Shown: positions 36,107 through 45,012, numbered from the stretch's first letter. The stretch: DNA of 64,000 bases from Autumnicola patrickiae (GCF_031846525.1 NZ_JAVRHM010000020.1:8848-72847); one strand, 5' to 3'. Made by a program: numbers and translations. Notes: a model not told the origin generated them from the sequence alone.

Positions 36107-36859
36107 TTATACGGCTTTTTCAGGCGTAACCCAGTCGTAACCTTTTTCTTCCAGTTCAAAAGCCAGTTCTTTACCACCGGTCTTCACAATTCTGCCATCT
36201 ACAAGAACATGTACCACATCTGGCACGATATAGTTCAATAGACGCTGATAGTGGGTAATTACCAGAACAGCGTTATTCTCATTCCTAAGTTTGTTCACGC
36301 CATCTGCAACTATTTTCAAGGCATCGATATCCAAACCGGAATCTGTTTCATCCAGGATCGATAACTTTGGATTCAGCATAGCCATCTGAAAAATTTCATT
36401 ACGCTTTTTCTCCCCTCCTGAAAAACCTTCATTCAAAGACCTTGACAAAAATTTCCTGTCAATTGCCAGCATTTCTGATTTCTCGCGGATAAGTTTCAGC
36501 ATTTCATTTCCCGGCATGTCTTCCAGTCCCTGCGCCTTTCTATGAGCGTTTATGGATGTCCGCATAAAGTTGGTCACTGATACTCCGGGAATCTCTGTAG
36601 GATATTGGAATGATAGAAAAATACCTTTATGGGCTCTTTCTTCAGGATCAAGTTCAGAAAGATCTTTTCCTTCAAAAAGAATCTCTCCTTCTGTCACCTC
36701 AAATTCTTCTTTCCCTGCAATAACAGAAGATAAAGTACTTTTTCCCGAACCGTTTGGTCCCATAATAGCATGAACCTCACCGGGATTAATTTCAAGATTA
36801 ATTCCTTTTAAAATTTCTTTATCGTCTATACTCGCGTGTAAATTCTTTATTTTAAGCAT
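36107..36859 (-). CDS. sufC: SufC ATPase
   Basis: A 250-residue ABC-type ATPase with Walker A GPNGSGKST, the signature LNEGFSGGEKKRNEIFQ, Walker B LSILDETDSGLDID and the H-loop ITHYQRLL. The signature GFSGGEKKRNE is diagnostic of SufC. It powers the SufBC2D scaffold. It lies 102 bases before sufD in the direction of transcription and 54 bases after the small lipoprotein. Confidence 0.98.
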   Translation of the reverse strand: MLKIKNLHASIDDKEILKGINLEINPGEVHAIMGPNGSGKSTLSSVIAGKEEFEVTEGEILFEGKDLSELDPEERAHKGIFLSFQYPTEIPGVSVTNFMRTSINAHRKAQGLEDMPGNEMLKLIREKSEMLAIDRKFLSRSLNEGFSGGEKKRNEIFQMAMLNPKLSILDETDSGLDIDALKIVADGVNKLRNENNAVLVITHYQRLLNYIVPDVVHVLVDGRIVKTGGKELAFELEEKGYDWVTPEKAV

Positions 36860-36913
36860 AATTTTCTGATATACATCCCGGATAACCCGGAATTGATTTA
36901 AACTATTCTTGTT

Positions 36914-37297
36914 CTATTTATTAATTTCTGAAGCTTCTTTCTCTTCAAGTATTTCTAATATCTCCCGAATTTCCACAACTTCCTTCCAGCCTTCCTGCCG
37001 CCTGCTGGGTTCAATTTTTCCTTTAATTTTCACCTTCACCATATCAAAATCTTCCTTTTGATAAGGCTTTACCTCATCAGCCAGCACTTGTGCCATGGAA
37101 TCGATTCTAACTCCGTAAACAAAATCCCGTCCCCGAAAGACCCCGGCATCTGCAACATAAATAAACTCACCGGTAAGGGTGGGAATACTATCTACTACTT
37201 CTTCGGGTTCAGCTTCGGTAATAATTTCCCGTTCATCTTCATCCTGACAGCTAATCATCATTAACAGTACGGCAAAGAGACTCAGCAACTTCTTCAT
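36914..37297 (-). CDS. Small lipoprotein inside the SUF operon
   Basis: A 127-residue predicted lipoprotein (signal ends LMMISCQDEDE). The mature part is acidic near the N-terminus (EAEPEEVVDS), then a likely beta-barrel (OB-like) domain: LTGEFIYVADAGVFRGRDFVYGV, VKVKIKGKIEPS, and a charged C-terminal helix. I do not recognise a named family with confidence. It sits between sufB (27 bases after the sufB stop) and sufC (54 bases before), so it is transcribed with them. Confidence 0.75.
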   Translation of the reverse strand: MKKLLSLFAVLLMMISCQDEDEREIITEAEPEEVVDSIPTLTGEFIYVADAGVFRGRDFVYGVRIDSMAQVLADEVKPYQKEDFDMVKVKIKGKIEPSRRQEGWKEVVEIREILEILEEKEASEINK

Positions 37298-37324
37298 AAT
37301 CCTTCTTTTCCTAAATGCTGTTTA

Positions 37325-38770
37325 TTATCCTACTGATCCTTCCAGGGAGATTTCCAGTAATTTCTGGGCTTCTACAGCGAATTCCATAGGAAGTTTATTC
37401 AACACCTCCTTACTGAAACCATTTACTATTAAAGCAATCGCTTTTTCTGTATCTATACCTCTTTGGTTACAATAAAATATCTGGTCTTCCCCAATTTTAC
37501 TGGTGGTAGCTTCATGCTCTACCTGCCCAGATTTGTTTTTCACCTCGATATAAGGGAAAGTATGCGCTCCACATTCGTTCCCCATCAACAGAGAATCACA
37601 CTGTGAGAAATTACGGGCATTATCTGCGCGAGCATTTATCTGAACCAACCCCCTGTAGGAATTCTGGGAATGTCCTGCAGAAATACCTTTTGAAATAATT
37701 GTACTTTTTGTATTCTTACCTAAATGAATCATCTTCGTTCCGGTATCGGCCTGCTGATAATTATTTGTTACTGCAATTGAATAGAATTCCCCTACAGAAT
37801 TATCACCTTTAAGGATACAGGAAGGATACTTCCAGGTAACTGCAGACCCTGTCTCTACCTGTGTCCAGGAGATCTTAGCGTTTTTCTCGCACAAGCCACG
37901 TTTGGTTACGAAATTATAAACACCACCCTTTCCCTCTTTATTCCCCGGGAACCAGTTTTGTACCGTACTGTATTTAATTTCAGCATCATCAAGCGCGATT
38001 AGCTCTACAACGGCAGCATGCAGTTGGTTTTCATCCCTCGTTGGGGCTGTACAGCCTTCCAGATAGCTTACATAACTACCCGGTTCGGCAATTACAAGCG
38101 TACGCTCAAATTGTCCGGTTCCTGCCTGGTTTATCCTGAAATAAGTGGAAAGCTCCATTGGACAACGTACTCCTTTCGGGATGTAACAGAAAGAACCATC
38201 ACTAAAAACAGCAGAATTAAGTGCTGCGTAATAATTGTCTCTCTGCGGCACTACACTTCCTATGTATTTCTTCACCAAATCTGAGTGCTCTCTGATCGCT
38301 TCAGAAATTGAGCAGAAAATTATACCTTTTTCAGCAAGTGTTTTCTTAAAAGTAGTGGTTACAGAAACAGAATCCATTACGATGTCTACCGCGACACCCG
38401 CAAGCTTCTTTTGCTCATCTACAGAAATACCCAGTTTCTTAAAGGTGTCCAGTAATTCCGGATCCACCTCATCCAGGCTGTCATATTTCGGCTTTTTATT
38501 GGGAGCTGAATAATAAGATATATTCTGGAAGTTGGGTTTTTCATAATGCACGTTAGCCCACTCCGGCTCCTCCATTTTCTCCCACTCGCGATAAGCGTCA
38601 AGTCTCCATTGTGTCATCCATTCCGGTTCTTCTTTCTTTTTCGAAATTGCCCGAACAATATCCTCGTTTAAACCAACAGGAAAAGTATCAGATTCTATAT
38701 CAGTATAAAACCCATACTCATACTCTTTGGTTTCGAGTTCTTTTTTTAAGTCATCTTCAGTATATGCCAT
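37325..38770 (-). CDS. sufB: SufB, Fe-S scaffold component
   Basis: A 481-residue SufB, the cluster-building scaffold. Marks are KKLGISVDEQKKL, FCSISEAIREH, GVRCPMELSTYFRIN, YLEGCTAPTRDENQLHAAVVE and the C-terminal HEATTSKIGEDQIFYCNQRGI. It is first of the SufBCD genes in the operon and follows the four-helix-bundle gene by 23 bases. Confidence 0.98.
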   Translation of the reverse strand: MAYTEDDLKKELETKEYEYGFYTDIESDTFPVGLNEDIVRAISKKKEEPEWMTQWRLDAYREWEKMEEPEWANVHYEKPNFQNISYYSAPNKKPKYDSLDEVDPELLDTFKKLGISVDEQKKLAGVAVDIVMDSVSVTTTFKKTLAEKGIIFCSISEAIREHSDLVKKYIGSVVPQRDNYYAALNSAVFSDGSFCYIPKGVRCPMELSTYFRINQAGTGQFERTLVIAEPGSYVSYLEGCTAPTRDENQLHAAVVELIALDDAEIKYSTVQNWFPGNKEGKGGVYNFVTKRGLCEKNAKISWTQVETGSAVTWKYPSCILKGDNSVGEFYSIAVTNNYQQADTGTKMIHLGKNTKSTIISKGISAGHSQNSYRGLVQINARADNARNFSQCDSLLMGNECGAHTFPYIEVKNKSGQVEHEATTSKIGEDQIFYCNQRGIDTEKAIALIVNGFSKEVLNKLPMEFAVEAQKLLEISLEGSVG

Positions 38771-38793
38771 AATTTTCTAATTCAGTAAAAGAG

Positions 38794-39201
38794 TTAAAGA
38801 GAAAACGAGCTAAACATTTTAACCTGCGACTTTCCCATTCCTCTTAATGATAATTTTATATAGTTAGAAAGCTGTTTTGAAATGGATATAATTTCATTTT
38901 TCAGAACAACATGCTCTTCATCAGCCAAAACTTCTGTTTCTTTCATCACATTCAAAATGTTCCTAACTTCGCCTGCTGAGCCTTTGGAAAAATATAGAAA
39001 TCGAATAAACTCTTTATCCATTTCCCGCTCAAAGCCTTCAGCAATATTATTTGAAATCGAAAGAGTTGCTCTTTTAAGCTGATCTTTTAAAGCAAACTCA
39101 GTTTTCAATTCTTCCTTCTTTTGAAGTTCAAAGATTTTCACAGTAAATGAGATCGCTTTTTTATAAACTTCTAAATCTTCAAAAGACTTGTAAGCACTCA
39201 T
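38794..39201 (-). CDS. Four-helix-bundle protein (23S rRNA intervening-sequence / S23 family)
   Basis: A 135-residue helical protein of the S23/IVP family: FEDLEVYKKAISFTVKIFEL at the start, then LKDQLKRATLSISNNIAEGF with the diagnostic NIAEG, FLYFSKGSAGEVRNIL, and ISISKQLSNYIKL. These genes were first seen in intervening sequences of 23S rRNA, and occur widely as single free-standing genes; relatives (Avd) serve diversity-generating retroelements. No retroelement is present here. It sits between sufA (30 bases) and sufB (23 bases) in the SUF operon. Function unknown; probably a passenger. Confidence 0.9.
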   Translation of the reverse strand: MSAYKSFEDLEVYKKAISFTVKIFELQKKEELKTEFALKDQLKRATLSISNNIAEGFEREMDKEFIRFLYFSKGSAGEVRNILNVMKETEVLADEEHVVLKNEIISISKQLSNYIKLSLRGMGKSQVKMFSSFSL

Positions 39202-39231
39202 TTACTCTTACCTCTTTAACCTCTTTTCCTT

Positions 39232-39561
39232 CTATAATGAAAAACTCTCTCCACAACCACAGGTACGCTGGGCATTGGGATTGTTAAAGACAAAGCCTTT
39301 TCCATTAAGCCCACCGGAATATTCTAAAATTGTGCCGGCGAGGTATAAAACACTGCGCTTATCTACTACTATTTTTACGTTGTTATCTTCAAAAAGCTTA
39401 TCTTCTTCGGCCTTAGCTTTGTCAAATTTTAATTCATAAGACAAACCTGAGCAGCCACCACTCTTCACACCAACGCGCACAAAGTCCTGGACACTGTCAT
39501 AACCCTCTTCGGTCATCAAAGCGGCGATCTTCTTTTTAGCGCCCTCGCTTACTTTTATCAT
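39232..39561 (-). CDS. sufA: A-type Fe-S carrier (SufA/IscA/ErpA-like)
   Basis: A 109-residue A-type carrier with the three cluster-ligand cysteines: Cys37 in SGGCSGLSY, and Cys101/Cys103 in RTCGCGESFSL. The gene heads the SUF operon on the minus strand; the start at 39561 is supported by the complete N-terminus MIKVSEGAKKKI. A TATATTTG -7 box is 30 bases upstream. Confidence 0.95.
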   Translation of the reverse strand: MIKVSEGAKKKIAALMTEEGYDSVQDFVRVGVKSGGCSGLSYELKFDKAKAEEDKLFEDNNVKIVVDKRSVLYLAGTILEYSGGLNGKGFVFNNPNAQRTCGCGESFSL

Positions 39562-39591
39562 AGCTTAAACAGATTAATTCTAAATTGGGTA

Positions 39592-39599
39592 CAAATATA
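39592..39599 (-). promoter_or_regulatory. Predicted SUF operon promoter -7 box
   Basis: TATATTTG (minus strand) matches TAnnTTTG exactly, 30 bases before the sufA ATG. A -33 TTTG at the expected spacing is not clear. It lies in the divergent gap between sufA and thiL. Confidence 0.5.
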
Positions 39600-39849
39600 C
39601 TACAAAACAAGCGGTTTACCATAGTATGAGCATATGTTTTAAGAATAGGTTAATAGGATGATTCAATCAGCGCTAACTCTGATAAGAAAGGACTATTTAA
39701 TTGTACTACAGAGAGTTAATTCATTTAATTTATGCTTTTTATAATTAGAAATTTTTTCCCGGGACATTAAATTAAAAGCTGAATTCCTTAATCCCAGAAA
39801 CTCTGCGGAAGAAGCTTCAGTTGAAATAATATTCACTTATTTTGCAATT
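39600..39849. other. Divergent sufA-thiL spacer, otherwise empty
   Basis: The gap between the sufA start and the thiL start is 302 bases. Apart from the two -7 boxes at its ends, I see no open frame, riboswitch-like or repeat structure in this AT-rich part. Confidence 0.5.
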
Positions 39850-39857
39850 TAAATTTG
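39850..39857 (+). promoter_or_regulatory. Predicted thiL promoter -7 box
   Basis: TAAATTTG matches TAnnTTTG and ends 6 bases before the thiL ATG at 39864, implying a leaderless or nearly leaderless message. The nearest TTG upstream (39821-39823) is 26 bases away, slightly beyond the usual 17-23. Confidence 0.45.
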
Positions 39858-39863
39858 AGTCTT

Positions 39864-40925
39864 ATGTTTGGAAATAGTGAGGAAACAAGAACAAAGCTTT
39901 CGGAATTAGGAGAGTTTGGCCTAATAAAGCATCTTACAAAAAGTTTCGTACCGAAATTGACATCTACAAAAAAAGCAATTGGCGATGACGCCGCGGTGCT
40001 TGATTTTGAGGACCAGCAATGCATTGTAACTACAGACCTTTTAGTGGAAGGAGTGCACTTTGACCTGGCTTATATGCCATTGAAGCATTTAGGTTATAAA
40101 GCCGTTATGGTAAACGCATCAGACGTTTATGCCATGAACGGCAAGGCTACTCAAATTACAGTTTCTATTGCAGTTTCCAATCGTTTTCCTGTAGAAGCCC
40201 TGGAGGAATTATACTCCGGAATAGAACTGGCAGCAAATATTTATAATATCGACGTTATTGGTGGAGATACCACATCTTCCACATCGGGACTGGTAATTAG
40301 CATCACCGCCCTGGGAACCGCTAAAAGCGAAGATATTGTTTATCGAAGTGGAGCTCAACCCAACGATTTACTTGTTGTATCAGGGGATCTGGGAGCTGCT
40401 TATATGGGCCTGCAGGTACTGGAACGGGAAAAACAGGTTTATAAAGCAAATCCAAATTCACAGCCCGATCTTGACCAATATTCTTATTTAATTGAGAGAC
40501 AATTAAAACCTGAAGCAAGAAAAGATATTCCGCCGTTGCTGAAAGAACTTGGCGTGAAACCCACTTCTATGATTGATATCAGCGATGGGTTATCTTCTGA
40601 AGTAATCCATCTCTGTAAAAATTCTAAAACCGGTGTAAACCTCTTTGAAGAGAAAATCCCACTCGATCCGGCGGTAATAGCCGTGTGCGAAGAATTTAAT
40701 ATTGATAGCACCACTATAGCTTTAAGCGGCGGGGAAGATTATGAGTTGCTTTTTACCATTTCTCAGGATGATTTTGATAAAATTAAAGCCAATCCAAATT
40801 TGACAATTATCGGCCATATGACCGAGGAGAATGAGGGCATGCACCTAATTACTCGCGCAAACACTAAGATTCCTTTGATCGCCCGGGGCTGGAATTCCAT
40901 GGAACAAGAAGAGGAAGAAGATTAA
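39864..40925 (+). CDS. thiL: Thiamine-monophosphate kinase ThiL
   Basis: A 353-residue ATP-dependent kinase that makes thiamine diphosphate from thiamine monophosphate. Motifs: LGEFGLIKHLT, KAIGDDAAVL, TTDLLVEGVHFDL, GGDTTSSTSGLVISI and SGGEDYELLFT. ATG 39864 is chosen over the TTG at 39855 because that codon lies in the -7 box, and homologues start MFxNxxxTKL. No TPP riboswitch is seen upstream. Its stop is 3 bases from the stop of the convergent HExxH gene. Confidence 0.95.
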   Translation: MFGNSEETRTKLSELGEFGLIKHLTKSFVPKLTSTKKAIGDDAAVLDFEDQQCIVTTDLLVEGVHFDLAYMPLKHLGYKAVMVNASDVYAMNGKATQITVSIAVSNRFPVEALEELYSGIELAANIYNIDVIGGDTTSSTSGLVISITALGTAKSEDIVYRSGAQPNDLLVVSGDLGAAYMGLQVLEREKQVYKANPNSQPDLDQYSYLIERQLKPEARKDIPPLLKELGVKPTSMIDISDGLSSEVIHLCKNSKTGVNLFEEKIPLDPAVIAVCEEFNIDSTTIALSGGEDYELLFTISQDDFDKIKANPNLTIIGHMTEENEGMHLITRANTKIPLIARGWNSMEQEEEED

Positions 40926-40928
40926 TCT

Positions 40929-41789
40929 TTACCGAATCATTCTTTCCCTTGGAAGCGTGTCAGTATAATACTCCGCTTCCCCTTCAAAATAGGATTTCCC
41001 GTAATGGTGCAATGCGCCGGTAAGCAGAGCATGAAAATCAGTGAAAAATATTCGATTATACAAATTAACGATTTTACTTTTCTCTGAAAGCCAGTTCATG
41101 GGTTTAATGAAAAAAGAATTGATCCCTGAGAGTTCTTCATACTGATAGGTGTGCAGCACTTCATGAGGCAAGGCAGCAACACCTCTGTAATCATCTAAAA
41201 GGGTGATTGTATTTACGCGCACCTGCCCATAAATGTCGATGTTTCTATCTATTTCTGAAGATCTGAAAACAAAGGTACCGGTTTTTAAGCTGTAATTTAC
41301 ATCCAGCCTGGAGTCTACGGCAGCTGTAGCAGTAGCAATAAGGCTATAAGGCATTATCCTGTAACTGAATTTAAAATTATTCTTTGTATCTATTTCCAAC
41401 CGGTTGAAACCGATATTAAGATGCCATCTTGCCCAGAAATCCCTGTTTGCCGCGGCATTTTCTATAATAGAACTACCGGCTGAATTGACAATTTTCGACG
41501 GCCATACATAACCGAAGTCTCCCGTTTCAGCAAATTCCCTTACTAACCTTTTACTTTCAAAAACCAGGTATCCTCCCAAGGCACCCTGACCCAAACCTTT
41601 GAGAAAAGTCCTGCCGAATTTATCTTCGGGGCTTTTATTGATTAACGCCCCTACACCACCAATCACACTTCCAACACCTATATTTAATAAACCTGCCTGC
41701 AAATCGTTTTCCTGCGCCCGGCAGTTGCCAGGTAAACAAAAAACGAAAATAAACAAAGCAGGTAAAAATGGTGTGAGTATTTTTCCCAA
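40929..41789 (-). CDS. Secreted protein with HExxH metalloprotease-like motif, unknown family
   Basis: A 286-residue protein with a signal peptide (LFIFVFCLPGNCRAQ). A glycine-rich hydrophobic segment follows (NIGVGSVIGGVGALI; LGQGALGGYLVF), then a beta-rich part resembling envelope barrels, and near residue 211 the sequence ALPHEVLHTYQYEEL, an HExxH zinc motif. A downstream acidic FEGEAEYYTD could give the third ligand. I do not recognise a characterised family; homologues seem confined to Bacteroidota. Peptidase activity is only inferred. Confidence 0.75.
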   Translation of the reverse strand: MGKILTPFLPALFIFVFCLPGNCRAQENDLQAGLLNIGVGSVIGGVGALINKSPEDKFGRTFLKGLGQGALGGYLVFESKRLVREFAETGDFGYVWPSKIVNSAGSSIIENAAANRDFWARWHLNIGFNRLEIDTKNNFKFSYRIMPYSLIATATAAVDSRLDVNYSLKTGTFVFRSSEIDRNIDIYGQVRVNTITLLDDYRGVAALPHEVLHTYQYEELSGINSFFIKPMNWLSEKSKIVNLYNRIFFTDFHALLTGALHHYGKSYFEGEAEYYTDTLPRERMIR

Positions 41790-41878
41790 TGCTGGAAATT
41801 TTTAATGGAATCACAAGAATACCATTATTTTCTGAATCTTCTAAATAATACTATCTTGTCACGGTTTCCTTTATCCCT

Positions 41879-42337
41879 ATGAAAAAGAAAATTACCTGTT
41901 TCTATATTTGCCTCGCAAGCTTTATTTTAAGCTCCTGCAGCGGGGATAATTTATACGATTTTCAGGATCTTTCCCGGCACGACGATTATATCATTGAAGT
42001 AGAGGTAAATCTTAAAGATCCAGAAGCCGATTTTTCTTTCAGGACGGTAACTTTTGAAACAAATGGATATAATAAGCTCCTTAGGGAAGGTTGGGCATTT
42101 AATAGCTCGACTACCGGCCCGGCATCTCCTAATACTTATTTTCATCGAGTAGCAGTAAAAGCTTATAAAACAACGGGAATTGAATTCTTTCCAGGAGAGA
42201 ATATAAAAGAGGTAACTATTCAGATTTATGATCTTGTGAATTATTATCCCATCGTCAAATATACCTCATCATCACCGGAAGCTGTCTCTGTTTTTTACAA
42301 TTTTGAAACCGGCGAGGAAACCATTAATTCCTTATAA
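41879..42337 (+). CDS. Hypothetical lipoprotein
   Basis: A 152-residue predicted lipoprotein (signal ends ASFILSSCSGDN). The mature part is beta-rich (YIIEVEVNLKD; FRTVTFETNGYNKLLREGW; EVTIQIYDLVNYYPIV). No family recognised. It is divergent from the HExxH gene (89 bases between starts). Confidence 0.7.
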   Translation: MKKKITCFYICLASFILSSCSGDNLYDFQDLSRHDDYIIEVEVNLKDPEADFSFRTVTFETNGYNKLLREGWAFNSSTTGPASPNTYFHRVAVKAYKTTGIEFFPGENIKEVTIQIYDLVNYYPIVKYTSSSPEAVSVFYNFETGEETINSL

Positions 42338-42390
42338 CTGTATAGGTTCTTTTCCGGCCGGAAATTAGATAATAAATTATAAAAAGAAGC

Positions 42391-42648
42391 TTAAGAAGCT
42401 TCAGCAAATAAATTTTTGCGATTCCTTCTCTTTTGATGAATCTTCGCCAGATAATTGTTGGTCTCTTTGAATTTAGGGGTAAGCCTGGCTAGAAATCCAT
42501 TAGCCGTATCAGTCATTTCCATTCCACATTTAGCACATTGATATTCATGAATATGCTCAGTAACATTCTTGGACACCTTAAGCTGATGTCCAAATATGCT
42601 GCAAAAAACCTTTGAAAATGAAAATAGTTTAGGGTTGCTATTCTTCAT
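42391..42648 (-). CDS. Small zinc-ribbon-like protein (DUF1660-like)
   Basis: Start taken at ATG 42648, giving 85 residues; a longer frame to 42690 is in low-complexity AT-rich sequence. The core FGHQLKVSK...HIHEYQCAKCGMEMT has a CxxC-type half-knuckle preceded by His residues, like DUF1660-type small zinc proteins. The C-terminus is basic (KIHQKRRNRKN). Function unknown. Confidence 0.65.
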   Translation of the reverse strand: MKNSNPKLFSFSKVFCSIFGHQLKVSKNVTEHIHEYQCAKCGMEMTDTANGFLARLTPKFKETNNYLAKIHQKRRNRKNLFAEAS

Positions 42649-42721
42649 AAAGATTTGATTTTGTTTCTTTCTAATTCTAAAATTAAACAAAAAAGTTAAA
42701 TAATTCGGTAAAAAGTTAAAA

Positions 42722-43492
42722 TTACTCGATTAAATGCAAAATTTTTCTTAATGCCCGTTTATCTTCAACAAAAGATAAATGCCCTCCTTCCAACAAAAAA
42801 AGATTTGCATTCCCTTCAATAGCCACCTTTTTCAACTCAACCAAATTAAGAATGGGATCATTTTTTCCTGCAATTATATTTTTTTCAATTTCCAATGAAG
42901 AAAAGAGGTTAACATTATCTGAACGAATTTTCATACCTTTTGTAGCTGCGGTTATACCTTTAACGCTCATTCTCAAAGCTTCAAAAATTAAATCCTGAAC
43001 CTCTGATTGGTATTTCTTTGAGTTCTCTGGCAGCATAAGATTAGAAATTGCCATTTTTACGAATGCACTTTTATTTTTATTTACCAACCGCACCGCGCGG
43101 TCGCGGTTAATCTTCCTCTCCTCGCTATCGCCTTCAGGAGTAGAATTAATCAGTGTTAAACTTTTTAACAGGGTAGGAAAAATTTTTGACAATTCCAAAC
43201 TAACGTAACCTCCCATTGAATGACCCGCAATTGCTGCCTTTTCTATCCCTAAATGCCTAAGAACTTCTTTTACCGCCTTTGCCATTTCTTCCATGCTGTG
43301 AATTTCATTAAAGCATCCCGATCCTCCATGGCCGGGAAGGTCAATACATACAACCTGCCTCTTCGCCGCAAGGGACGGGACAAAATCTTCCCAGATCTTC
43401 GAAGACTCCATAAAGCCGTGTAAAAGAATTAGAGGATTTCCTGTTCCTTCAGAAGAAAAATATATTTCAGTATCTCTGTAAGTTATCTTCAT
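42722..43492 (-). CDS. Alpha/beta-fold hydrolase
   Basis: A 256-residue cytosolic hydrolase. LILLHGFMESSKIWEDF gives the oxyanion region; the nucleophile is in AIAGHSMGGYVSLEL; the catalytic His is in LEGGHLSFVED, and Asp is likely in AGKNDPIL. It resembles MenH/BioH-type esterases, but the substrate is unknown. It lies downstream of pepP behind a terminator-like hairpin. Confidence 0.9.
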   Translation of the reverse strand: MKITYRDTEIYFSSEGTGNPLILLHGFMESSKIWEDFVPSLAAKRQVVCIDLPGHGGSGCFNEIHSMEEMAKAVKEVLRHLGIEKAAIAGHSMGGYVSLELSKIFPTLLKSLTLINSTPEGDSEERKINRDRAVRLVNKNKSAFVKMAISNLMLPENSKKYQSEVQDLIFEALRMSVKGITAATKGMKIRSDNVNLFSSLEIEKNIIAGKNDPILNLVELKKVAIEGNANLFLLEGGHLSFVEDKRALRKILHLIE

Positions 43493-43506
43493 AATTAAAG
43501 TGAAAA

Positions 43507-43540
43507 GCCACGAAACACTAATATAATGTGCTCGTGGCTA
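43507..43540 (-). terminator. Hairpin after pepP
   Basis: AGCCACGA / TCGTGGCT (8 pairs, 43507-43514 and 43533-43540) with additional CAC/GTG pairing inside the loop, in the gap between pepP and the hydrolase gene. On the minus strand a TTTTC tail follows, giving a moderate terminator. Confidence 0.6.
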
Positions 43541-43565
43541 TAAAAAAATTTATGATTTGTAAATG

Positions 43566-44858
43566 CTAAGCATTCATTAATTCCTCAATTTCGTCTACTT
43601 CAATAGGAATATTTCTCATCAAGTTAAACGGCTCTCCTTTTTTCTGAATAACCACGTCATCTTCCAGCCGAATACCAAATCCTTCATCGGGAAGATAAAT
43701 TCCCGGCTCTACAGTGTAAACCTGATTCGCCTGCATAGGCTCTGTAAGAATTCCGTAATCATGAGTATCCAAACCTATATTATGAGAAGTACCGTGCATG
43801 AAGTATTTCTTATATGCCGGCCAATCAGGATCCTCTTTTTGCACATCGGCTTTATCTAACAAGCCAAGACCCAATAATTCTGATGTCATTAATTTCCCTA
43901 CTTCCCTATGATATTCTGCCCACATGGTACCAGGAACCAGCATTTTTGTCGCCTCTTTCTTTACCCGGTTTACTGCATTGTAAACCTGCTTTTGCCTTTC
44001 GGAATATTTTCCTGAAACCGGAATCGTCCTGGTAAGGTCGCTGGCATAATTAGCATACTCGGCTCCTGTATCCAGCAGAATCAAATCCCCTGCCTGGCAC
44101 TGCTGGTTGTTCTCTATATAATGAAGAACATTGGCATTATTTCCGCTGGCGATAATTGGTGTATAGGCAAAGCCCCGGGAGCGGTTCCTGATCATCTCGT
44201 GATAATATTCCGCCTCGATTTCATATTCCCAAACACCGGGTTTTACAAACCCAAGAGTTCTACGGAAAGCTTTCTCGGTGATGTCACACGCATTTTGCAT
44301 AAGTGCAAGTTCAACAGGATCTTTAACAGATCGCAACCGCTGAAGTATTGGATTACTCTTTGCCACCTGGTGCGCAGGATATTTTTCTTTGCACCACTTG
44401 ATAAAGCGCATATCACGGGTTTCCGTTTTATGTGCAGAACGATAATGTTCATTTGTATTAAAATAAACCATTTCACACTGCGTCATTACTTCAAAAAATA
44501 TTTTTTCAAAATCTTTCATCCAGTAGACCGTCTCTACGCCACTTACCTCCAGAGCTCTATCTTTGGTAAGTTTCTCTCCTTCCCAAACCGCAATATGCTC
44601 GTTTGTTTCAGTTAAAAAGAGGATTTCCCGGTGCTCTTTCTTTGGCGCATCCGGAAATAAGACAAGAATACTCTCCTCCTGGTCCACACCACTCAGGTAG
44701 AACAAATCTCTGTTTTGCTCAAAGGGTATTGTGCTATCGGCACCGATTGGATAAACATCATTAGAGTTAAAAACTGCAAGACTCTGCGGCTTCATTTTCT
44801 GCATAAAGTTTTTGCGGTTTTTTATAAAAAGCTGAGAGTCAATTTGGTGATATTTCAT
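43566..44858 (-). CDS. pepP: Xaa-Pro aminopeptidase (aminopeptidase P, M24B)
   Basis: A 430-residue metallopeptidase that removes N-terminal residues before proline. The N-terminal creatinase-like domain (NSNDVYPIGADS) is followed by the pita-bread M24 domain with ligands in LLDTGAEYANYASDLTRTIPV (two Asp), MHGTSHNIGLDTHD (His), YTVEPGIYLPDEGFGIRLEDDV (Glu, Glu). No signal peptide: cytosolic. It is transcribed from its own promoter about 120 bases upstream. Confidence 0.95.
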   Translation of the reverse strand: MKYHQIDSQLFIKNRKNFMQKMKPQSLAVFNSNDVYPIGADSTIPFEQNRDLFYLSGVDQEESILVLFPDAPKKEHREILFLTETNEHIAVWEGEKLTKDRALEVSGVETVYWMKDFEKIFFEVMTQCEMVYFNTNEHYRSAHKTETRDMRFIKWCKEKYPAHQVAKSNPILQRLRSVKDPVELALMQNACDITEKAFRRTLGFVKPGVWEYEIEAEYYHEMIRNRSRGFAYTPIIASGNNANVLHYIENNQQCQAGDLILLDTGAEYANYASDLTRTIPVSGKYSERQKQVYNAVNRVKKEATKMLVPGTMWAEYHREVGKLMTSELLGLGLLDKADVQKEDPDWPAYKKYFMHGTSHNIGLDTHDYGILTEPMQANQVYTVEPGIYLPDEGFGIRLEDDVVIQKKGEPFNLMRNIPIEVDEIEELMNA

Positions 44859-44977
44859 TTACTTTATTTATATATTCGAATTGTACTATTTAAAATTTGT
44901 TCAGGAGATTTTTTTAATCCTCTTGTCTAAAAAGCTTTCAGCCTTCTCTTTTTTAATTTGAAGTGAACACTTTTGCA

Positions 44978-45012
44978 CAAAAATAAAAACCTCTGACTTA
45001 AATGCTGTCAAA
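44978..45012 (-). promoter_or_regulatory. Predicted pepP promoter
   Basis: On the minus strand TTTG (45012-45009), 23 bases, then TATTTTTG (44985-44978), matching the -33/-7 pattern of Bacteroidota. It implies a 5' leader of about 115 bases before the pepP ATG. Confidence 0.5.

Noticed and set aside
39562..39849. TPP riboswitch before thiL
   Set aside because: No CTGAGA or similar conserved thi-box pattern is present, and the -7 box leaves no leader.
42352..42363. TTCCGGCCGGAA palindrome
   Set aside because: A perfect palindrome without a loop or T-run; too short and isolated to call a terminator or operator.
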